Part shown: one piece after another, positions 55,886 through 64,000 of the stretch
Layout of the letters: every line of letters starts with the position of its first letter
Numbering within the stretch: the stretch's first letter is position 1
Assembly (NCBI GenBank): GCA_030512295.1
Contig: JAULSR010000004.1
Span: forward strand, 310,001-374,000
Source: Bombardia bombarda
Lineage: Eukaryota; Ascomycota; Sordariomycetes; Sordariales; Lasiosphaeriaceae
Length of the DNA: 64,000 nt
Reading direction: 5' to 3'
Notes under the pieces: generated by a model
What the model saw: the letters and a program-made list of their open reading frames with translations, nothing else
The model's database searches: none
What the model was told of the DNA's origin: nothing
Program-made: the position numbers and the translations under genes

Positions 55886-58269
55886 ATTTGAACGATGATA
55901 GGGTTTGCGAGGGTACGGTGGGGACATCAGTGTCGGGATATTTTCCGAATATCTACGACAGGGACAGAGTCGAGTCGCACGGAAGAGGGCGGGTGTCCCT
56001 TAGGACAAGGTCAAGCGGGAAGAAGCGAATTAAGGTCCAATGTAGAAGTGGTCGGTTGCAGGGAAGGAGATGGAGAAATTGTGCGTGGGCCCCAGTCTGC
56101 AATCATGCGAGTGCTGTTTTTCTATGGGAATCGATTTGTTGAAAATGTTGAGTTGACTGCTTCGCCTAGTCGGTTGGGCAAGTCTGAAGAGGAGGAAAGA
56201 ACTTTGATTGAGCAGTCCGACAGTCGCGCGGGAGCTAGAAAATAAAGTGGCAGCTCGGCGCGTTGAACTGGCAGAATCGCGGGGTTTCCTCACCGCCCAA
56301 CCCACATAACCGTCTGCTCGGGGTCAGAACATCGACAGTGTTTGATTGGACAATGGACCAGCAGCCCGTTGGGTGCTACCCCACAATCATATACTGTTAT
56401 ACCCGTGGAATGCAGGATCCATGAAGAGTTCATCTTAGCTCCCGCAACAGAAAAGGAAACACTCCAGAGTCCAGACTGGCGTGGCATATGGGATTGTTGT
56501 GTTTGTTTTCTGTGTGACATGTCACGGCGATTGTTTGCCTTATGATCCTAAGTCCCCAGCCTGGAGCTCAGCTCACAAGACGGCAAACGACGAGCACCTT
56601 GGTCCATCTGATAAGATTTGGTACGTACCCAGAGCTCCGGGATCCACAACTCCACGCGTGCAGCACGGGGCGTTCTGTGATACCGTTCGTCCAGCATTGA
56701 ACTACTTATGGTCGTTAGGGAGTTGACGGACGTCGACAGACTTCAAAGTTTTCTACTGCTATTGAAAGTTTTCGCCGAACTGAGATGGAAATTGGAGCGC
56801 CATAATACTCACCCTCATAGCTTCATATAGGCATCAGTTTCAAAAAGGCCACTGAAGTTTAGCAGAGACGGCTTGGTAGCGGTTCGGGAAGATCCTCAGA
56901 CTGCTGCTTCTCAGGCGCGGCGGTTGCATCGAACTATGGCAGCAGAGGGGGAGGGAGGAGCTTCCCAGGTGGCAAGAGACAGAGAGTTTGATATTGTGCG
57001 GGTGGGTTAGTATAGGCAAAATGGGATGCCCCTTGGGTCATCTAAAGACTCCCAGTTATCTAGGTAACAAAAAGGAAGCCAATTCAGCCACATAGAGGCC
57101 CAGCTTTGCGGTTCAACATCCATTTAACACGATGTCATGAACACTTTGTCAGTCTATCTTTCATCAAGTTCTCCAAGAGAAGGGAGTGCAGAGATTTCAT
57201 AACAGAAGAATTGAAAAGAGATAAGAAAACCGTTGCGACTCGAGCAAGCTGAGGGTTAAATTCCAACCGGCTGGATTGTGAGGCAGAGGGTGTTAGAGCG
57301 CGTTCGCTTGGTGGAACCCACCATTCATGCATCGACTTGTGGATTGTGGGTTTGTGGGTTGTGATCGCTGGACCGGGCCCGGCTTCTAGCATGTGGCCCG
57401 CCTTCCAGACCAGCAATAAGCGCCAAATTAGTAAAAGCACTTGGTACATACAACAGTACTGTACATACTCAGTGACCTAAGTTCTGTGTCATAATCGATA
57501 AATTATGTTCGTTAAGTTAAGAAGTGGGATTGTACGGGGGCCAGAGAAATGTGCAGATACGGATTTTTATCAATCGTTTATGTTACAGCAGTTGAAAGGC
57601 CACAATTGAAAGACTAGGACAAGGTTGACAAGGTTGGTTGGTCTATGAAACAGCCCAGTCATCAACTCGTCTGCTCTTGTGCCGTTTCCGCTATCATGGT
57701 CAGAGAAGGCCGTTGAAGCTGCATCGAACGGCCCTGGGCACCCAACGTCGATGCCATGGGTTCCAGGCCGATATGCATTGGGCTTGCTGTTCTGATTTGT
57801 AGATCCGGCTCGGTGGAGAGTCCCACAAGGCCCGTCAGGTACGAGGGTGTTTCAGCCTGAGCATGCACCAACGTCTCTGCTAAGAGATGGATCCCCATAT
57901 GCCCTGATACTGTCAGCCGAAATAGTGACCCAGTGTCAGAGTATAAACCTGGGGCTTTCCGGCCTCGTCCCCCTTTGTTGCCTATCTCGGCACCCGTACA
58001 TTCCTTTGGGGCCCAGTACCGTCATAGTGAAGCTATTCCGAGATTCTCTTCTGGTCACTCGTTTGTTTCTGTATTCCAAGCTCCAACAATTGCTGTTCAA
58101 GTATTTCTATCCTAGGTACTTACCTATTTCATTGGTACCGACTACGCCTACATTGAGCACTAGCGTTATCGATAACAGCCCACGAAGGCAACCGTCGAGC
58201 GGCAATTCGCCGGCAGCAAGCCAATCTCAAGCCAGTGAGCCATTCAAGCAGCGCCAGCAACGCGCCAGC
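55886..58269. other. Intergenic region between divergent pus7 and alpha-actinin genes
   Basis: 2.4 kb. The frame of the alpha-actinin exon stays open upstream to about 57847, but has no in-frame ATG before 58270; I treat it as 5' leader. Nothing else is supported. Confidence 0.5.
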
Positions 58270-61202
58270 ATGTCTGGTGTGGAGCTTGGCCCTGGCGCTG
58301 GCGGGCAGCCAGCGGCACAGCAGTTCATCCCCGCTCTGCCCAGCAGCGAAAGCGAAAAGTTCCCCGAATTGCAGGTGGATTGTTTACACACCACCCAGAC
58401 AGGAGCCGGGAGCGGAGGGACAAGCACTGCTGCAGCAATCCCTGTAAACACCACCACCTGCACCACTGCTGTTCCTGACCATCTGCACGACCGCGACCAA
58501 CACCAACACCAATACCCCGACCAGGACAAACCCCACGCCCACCACGCCTACCACACCCAACTTGCACACGTCCACACCCAATCGATTGCACACACTACCG
58601 GCCGGCCGTCCTCACTCTCGATCCAATCCATCGCCTCAGCTTGCTCCGAGTCGTCAACCTGGTCATCCGATAAAGATAGCATTTTCGATTCCCGCAGGTC
58701 GTCTGTCATCAGCAGTGCATCCTCGCTCGGGTCACAACATCAACATCAATACTACCAGCAGCAACATCAACAACAACCACAACCACAACCACATCTAGAA
58801 CCATACCCACAGGAGCAGCAGCAGCAGCAGTCGCCCCTCACTCGCAGCCGGCGGGACGCAAAGCATTTGCATGCCGTCCGTCTACAGCGCTCAGGCTCGA
58901 CCAGCCTAGCTCTCGCCAACAACAAGAAGGAGGGAGGAGCCAAGAATCGCAGGTTCCAACGGGCCTTGTCCACCCCTGCCGACGCCCTTGCAGCCACCGA
59001 GCCGCCCCACGAGCAGGGTCTCGCCAGGATGGCCTTTGCCGAGCAGCAGCGCTGGATCACCGTCCAGCAAAAGACGTTTACCAAATGGCTGAACACAAAG
59101 ATAGAGGCCAGGTGTCTCGAGGTGAAGGACCTGGTCCTGGATCTTAGCGATGGTGTAAGTCTTACCCCGCCACATTGGGAACAACAAGAGGCACAATGTG
59201 CATGCTTCTGCTGCTGCCGTCGTCGTTATTTCTTTGTGGGTTGAACATAAAAGAAAGCACCCAGCTAATTCTACTCTGTGTGCGCCGCCACCTAGGTCAT
59301 ACTAATTCACCTGCTCGAATGTCTCTCGAGCGAGTCGCTGGGCCGCTATGCCGCCAAGCCCAAGCTGCGGGTGCAGCGTTTTGAGAATGCCAACCTGGCA
59401 CTCAACTTTATCAAGTCGAGGGGCATCCAGATGACCAACATCGGCGCCGAGGACGTCGTAGACGGCAACCGCAAGATCATCCTGGGCTTAATATGGACCC
59501 TGATTCTGCGGTTCACCATCAACGACATCAACGAGGAGGGCATGACCGCCAAGGAGGGCCTCTTGCTGTGGTGTCAGCGCAAGACGGCCTGCTACGACGA
59601 GGTTGACGTCCGCGATTTCAGCCAGAGCTGGAACGACGGCCTGGCCTTTTGCGCCCTGCTCGATATCCACCGGCCAGATCTGATTGACTACGACGCGCTG
59701 GATAAGACGGACCACCGTGGCAACATGCAGATGGCGTTTGATATCGCTCATAAGGAGATCGGTATCCCGAAGCTGCTCGATGTGGAGGACGTGTGCGACG
59801 TCGCCAAGCCCGACGAGAGGTCTTTGATGACGTATATTGCCTACTGGTTTCATGCTTTCTCGCAGATGGAGAAGGTTGAGAATGCAGGCCGCCGCGTGGA
59901 GAAGTTCGTTAACAACATGCAAGGCGCGTGGGAGATGCAGAGCGCCTATGAGAGAAGGATGGCTGCCCTGCTGCAGAACATCCGGGTCCAGATAGAGAGC
60001 TGGCAACAGGCCAAGTTCTTGGGGACATATGTCGATGCTAAGGCGCAGGCTATGGAGTTTTCTACCTACAAGAGGGGGAAGAAGAGAGACTGGGTGGGGG
60101 AGAAGAGCGAGCTAGCGACATTGCTCGGGAACATTAAGACCAAGCTGGGCACATATCGGCTGCGGCCGTACGAGCCGCCAGCAGAGCTGAGTTTAGACGT
60201 AATGGAAAGGGAGTGGAGCAACCTGGCAAAGTCGGAGATGATTCGGGGGCAGTTGATCAACGAAACCATCAGAGAGTGAGTATCCATCCCCTAATGCGGT
60301 GGGAACATGTTGGCAACATTGCTAACAGCAACAGCATCAAAAATGCTCTGCGTAGATCCTTCGCCGACAAGGCAAACGACTTTGCCCTTGCTCTTAACAC
60401 GATGCAGCTGGCCATCTCGGGGCTGGAAGGAGACGTAGAAGACCAACTACACCACGTCCGCAAGCTGTCAGAAAACCTACCGCCCCTAGACGCCTACCTG
60501 CAGTCCATCGCAGCGGTAGACGCCAAGTGCCAGGAGGCCAACATCGAGGAGAACGACTTCACGACATACACATACGACGAGCTGTGCTACGAGCTGTCCC
60601 TCGTAAAGGCCTCGGTCTCCAAGAAGCTCGCCTTCCTCGAGAACCAGATGGTGGCGCGCAACATGACCAACCTCACGCCCATCCAGCTCGAGGAGTTCGA
60701 GTCCGTCTTCCGCCACTTTGACCGCGACGACACAAACAGCCTGGCCGAGCTCGAGTTCAGCGCCGCGCTCGCCTCGCTCGGCCTTGTGTTTTCGGAGGAC
60801 GAGATGCACGACTACTTTTTCTCCACGTCCAACGGGCGCGACCGCGTCACGTTTGAGCAGTTCATTCGCTTCATGGTCGAGGTGACCGAGGACCAGAACA
60901 CGGCCGAGCAGGTGTTCCAGAGCTTCCGCGAGGTGGCCGACGGCAAGCCCTACGTCACCGAGATGGACCTGCGCCACTCGCTCGTGCCCGACGAGGTGAT
61001 TGAGAAGCTGGTCGAGATCATACCGCCCCATAATGGCCCGGACATGCAGGCCGACCGCGGCGTGCCGCAGTATGACTATATTGCGTTTATGGAGAAGCTT
61101 ATCAGGGAGGAGAATGCGGCGGCGGCGGCGCTGCAGGATCGCACGAATGGGAGGAGCGCGAGTCCAGGGAAGCAGGTAGGCAAGGTTAATGGGTTCCATT
61201 GA
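58270..61202 (+). CDS. Alpha-actinin (Ain1-type actin crosslinker)
   Basis: Three exons: 58270-59154, 59296-60275 and 60335-61202, giving 2733 nt, 910 aa. The first 260 residues are low-complexity (His/Gln/Thr-rich, CAG/CAA repeats) and unusual for the family. CH1 starts near 265 (QQKTFTKWLNTKIEARC, then LSDGVILIHLLECL), CH2 near 385 (LLLWCQRKTACYDEVDVRDF, SWNDGLAFCALLDIHRP). Two spectrin-like helical repeats run about 500-760. Two EF-hand pairs follow (HFDRDDTNSLAELEFSAAL and FSTSNGRDRVTFEQF), then IVEIIPP-like third hand and a C-terminal NAAAAALQDR tail. It should be a dimeric actin-bundling protein of the contractile ring and actin cortex. The ATG at 58270 is the first in the frame; an upstream exon with a different start is possible. 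Confidence 0.9.
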
Positions 61203-62294
61203 GGTGTTGTAGGCAAGAAGGAGGCATAATGGAAGCTGTCAAAGGTGACAAGAAAGGGAGTGGTGGCGGATGCGTTCTGTGGGTAGGTAGGTGCGGCGTG
61301 CTGTGTACGCGGGATGAAAGTGTGTTTTCTTTTCGATTTTTCATGTTTTTGGGTTTCTATTATCTTAATTATTACAAAGAATTAGCATAGCATGGTATTC
61401 TCATGGTATTGGGCGGAATCAGTCAAAAACGAAACAGGGGAGGAGACAAGGACCAAAGCGCAGAGCAGCTAGCTAGGTTAGCTATTCGTAGCCTGGCGAT
61501 TATAATTCTCGTTGTCTTTATCTTTGACTCCTATCATTGTCTCCAGTTTCCCTCTTCGTAGAAACACCTACCGATGCTGTCTCATATGCCCTAGATATCT
61601 AGAAATCTAGACTAAATGTCTCCCAATTGTATGAATACCCATCAGGCAGTTAGTCAATCAAGGTAAATAATCAGGTATTGTACATCGCTGAGTGGTCTCG
61701 TGCTTTAAGACTGTAGTTGATTCTCTCCTTTCTCATCTCTCCCCCTTCAGAATAAATACAGTATATCCCATAATACTCGCTCGCCAGCAACCAGGAACCT
61801 AGATAAACCAAACGCCTGACCCCGCCCGCCGTGCCTAATTTTTAGTCTAACCCCCAACCGCCCCTTGAAAATGCTCAAACGATGATGTTAGGTATTCCGA
61901 TGTGTTGTAGGCTGCCCGCGATTTGTGTTCCCATCCACTAGCTACTGATCTAGATAGCCGATAAGTCGACCTATTTATTGCCAGTCACTCCACATCCTTT
62001 TTCCCTTCCCCCTTTCTCCTAGTCCTTTCCGGCATACGCTTCGTCATCATAATCCAGCAAAGTAATATGTGTTTATCTGTTTGGCGTGGGTTGTTATACG
62101 TATGTGAAGAGGAGCAAGCAAGTAAGTGTGCGTGTGTAGTGTAACACCAAACAACTTGAGGTATAATACGATGATGAATGCAAAAAAGAAGACCCAGACA
62201 GAGAAAAAGTAAAACAAGAAACCCCTTAGAACACCAATTTGAGATGTTTTTTTTTTTTAAAAAACCCCCATAACCCGCAAAATGTTTACTTCTC
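61203..62294. other. Convergent 3' intergenic region
   Basis: About 1.1 kb, AT-rich, between the alpha-actinin and WW-protein stops. It contains a T12-A6-C5 homopolymer block at 62247. There is no gene. Confidence 0.6.
62247..62269. repeat. T12-A6-C5 homopolymer block
   Basis: Consecutive runs of T, A and C just downstream of the WW-protein stop codon; compare the block at 31470. Confidence 0.85.
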
Positions 62295-63353
62295 TCAATC
62301 ACGCAGCCACGCGCGCCTCTTCTCCTCTTTCTTGGCGCGCCGCTTCTCCTTGAACGCCTTGAGCTCCGTCTTTGTCGGCTTCTTGCCCGAGCGCTCCGCC
62401 TTAAGACTGCGCCCGTCGTGCATGTTAGCGGCCGCGTCGACGTCGAAAAACGCGTTTATCTGGCGCTTGCTCTTGGCCTCGTCCGAGTGGCGCTCGACGC
62501 CCTGGTCGGCCGTCTGCCATTGGCCCGTGACGCGGTTGAAGAAGGTGCCAATCGCGTATGCAGCTGCGGGATCTGCTGTCGGGTCGGTGCCAAAGATGGC
62601 GGCAGCAACATCACCATTAGGAAGATCAGCAGCGGCGGCGCCTGGCGGCAAGTGCGCGGCCGCCTCCTGAGCGGCCGCCGCGCGAGCGTTCTGCGCATAC
62701 CACGCGTTCTCGTCGTAGCTGCCGTGGATGGCCGGGTTGTAGCCGCCGGCTACGGATTCGGGATTGCTCATGGTGGTCTTGTCTGCCGTCTCGGGGATGA
62801 CTGCCGTAGCGGGAGTTGCAGAGGCGGCGGCGGCGGCGGCGGCGGTGGGGACCCGAGGGTTGTCTTTCTGCCATACGCCCGTGAAGCGGTTGTAGAACCA
62901 AAAGCTGGAGTCGTTGGGGTTCCAGTGGAAGTCCCAGCCGTCGTCTTCTGGTAGAGGAGGAGCAGCAGCAGCGCCGGGCAGGGGTTCGCTGGGGAGAGGC
63001 GGGGCGGATGTTTCTGCTGATGTTGTCGCGTCGGCGCTTTCGCCATGATCATCATCGTCAGCCTCGCTGGCTTCGCCCGACTCTTTTGACGAGACGGAGT
63101 CATGGTCGGAAGTATGCGAGGGGGTGAGAGAAGGCGCGCTTTCGGGCGCGGGCTCTGTTTCTGTTTCTGGCTCTACAGGAGCCCCAGGGGGAGGAGCGCT
63201 CTCGCCGTCGACGGTTGGTAGAGGCTTGATATCTTCTGTCTCGTCCTGCTCAGGATTTATTGTTTCTGTCCTAGGGTCGACTGCGTCTTGGGTGGTTTCT
63301 GTGTGGACAACGGCCGGTAGCTTGGCCATGCTGGGTTCGGGCGACGGCGACAT
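62295..63353 (-). CDS. WW-domain-like protein of unknown function
   Basis: Single exon, 352 aa, using the ATG at 63353 (MSPSPEPSMAKLPAVVHTET); the open frame extends 10 codons further without ATG. Residues about 1-135 are acidic and Pro/Ser/Thr-rich. A WW-like module follows (DDGWDFHWNPNDSSFWFYN, then RFTGVWQKDNPRVP), then an alanine-rich spacer, a half-module (GTFFNRVTGQWQ), and a conserved basic C terminus (INAFFDVDAAANMHDGRSLK, then LKAFKEKRRAKKEEKRRAWL). The basic tail is the kind seen in pre-mRNA-processing WW proteins, but I cannot name the orthologue. Function is unassigned. Confidence 0.78.
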   Translation of the reverse strand: MSPSPEPSMAKLPAVVHTETTQDAVDPRTETINPEQDETEDIKPLPTVDGESAPPPGAPVEPETETEPAPESAPSLTPSHTSDHDSVSSKESGEASEADDDDHGESADATTSAETSAPPLPSEPLPGAAAAPPLPEDDGWDFHWNPNDSSFWFYNRFTGVWQKDNPRVPTAAAAAAASATPATAVIPETADKTTMSNPESVAGGYNPAIHGSYDENAWYAQNARAAAAQEAAAHLPPGAAAADLPNGDVAAAIFGTDPTADPAAAYAIGTFFNRVTGQWQTADQGVERHSDEAKSKRQINAFFDVDAAANMHDGRSLKAERSGKKPTKTELKAFKEKRRAKKEEKRRAWLRD

Positions 63354-64000
63354 GGCGGGCGCACTTGTTCTGAATAGTGGCACTCAAAGTGGCCCGGGGA
63401 AAGGTAAATAGGCGAGAATGACCGGTCAATTGAGAAATGGATGGCGTGAAAAAGAGGGGCTGAGGGCGGATATATTCATTTCCTGACTATATCTAGTGTC
63501 GTAACAGAAAAAAGGTCAACAAGGTCAACAAGGGAGGAGGAAAAAGCTGTTTGGAATAAGTTGTGACGTTGCTCAAGGCCTCATCAATCCATTATTTGCT
63601 TTCTGTCAGTGCCTCTAGGTGAGTGACCTGAGTCGCGAGATCGGGCGGGTCCAGTTCGCAGTGGGGTCTCAGCTGTGCGATCCCTGTGTCACGGACCGGC
63701 AATGCTATTGTCCGGACTCACAGGGCGTTTAAGCGGGGTGGCCCTTAACGGCTTTTATGCATGAGCTAATGGTGGGGGCCAATGGGCACCATCCACCATG
63801 TTCTTCCTCAAGGAACCTTAAACTTGGTCTCCATTTATTTGTCTTGTCTGATCTTCAAGCCAGCGGGACTCAATTGATGAACTAATAAATGCAGCAACAA
63901 AAGCGAAACATAGATACTGGACCAGGGACCTCCGCTTCCAACTAGCTCTTTAGGTCCTTATCAAATAAACGAGACAAAAAAAGCCACGTATGGATCCAGG
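63354..64000. other. Upstream region at the right edge
   Basis: About 650 bp. No start codon, exon or known motif of a further gene is seen before the window ends. Confidence 0.5.

Noticed and set aside
60486..61199. 237-codon ORF antisense to alpha-actinin
   Set aside because: Mirror of a C-ended exon, no recognisable domain.

Overview
The window is nuclear DNA of a filamentous ascomycete, most likely a sordariomycete (Sordariales, Chaetomiaceae-like). The evidence is the gene architecture: short introns of about 50-140 bp with GTANGT-type donors and CTAAC-like branch points, strongly GC-ended codons in exons, monocistronic genes on both strands and long gene-poor intervals. The proteins are fungal in type: cellobiose dehydrogenase with a fungal CBM1, Zn2Cys6 regulator, Mkk1-type MAPKK, DUF3605 and DUF3716 proteins, and a thymine-7-hydroxylase close to that of Neurospora. 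Exon models were built by hand from frame continuity and splice signals. I found no intact transposon, CRISPR array or operon.

Left part (1-17.9 kb): N-terminal part of APC3/Cdc27 (cut by the window edge), SND2/TMEM208, a DUF3605 protein, NADH-cytochrome b5 reductase, a secreted cellobiose dehydrogenase with CBM1, tRNA-Arg(UCG), a prolyl-4-hydroxylase-like 2OG dioxygenase, the 3' relic of an aldo-keto reductase, and a seven-exon Zn2Cys6 transcription factor.

Middle (17.9-36.1 kb): about 13 kb with one recognisable gene, an acidic Ecm13-like protein, followed by a small accessory island. The island holds a broken sirtuin-like gene that runs, one frame shift later, into a DUF3716-type cysteine module; a second, divergent DUF3716-like gene with its own TATA box; and a chromodomain gene with an uncertain or broken frame. 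A 42-bp palindrome and an odd T/A/C homopolymer block lie at its left side. This is my best candidate for something undescribed.

Right part (36.9-64 kb): housekeeping genes. They are the mitochondrial Fe-S factor Iba57 with a tract of 68 AAC codons, a Cwf23/DNAJC17-like J protein, a divergent thymine-salvage pair (thymine-7-hydroxylase and isoorotate decarboxylase), the cell-wall-integrity MAPKK Mkk1/2, RNA helicase Dbp8, pseudouridine synthase Pus7, alpha-actinin and a WW-type protein. The thymine pair is the clearest functional unit: one enzyme oxidises the thymine methyl group to a carboxylate and the other removes it to give uracil.
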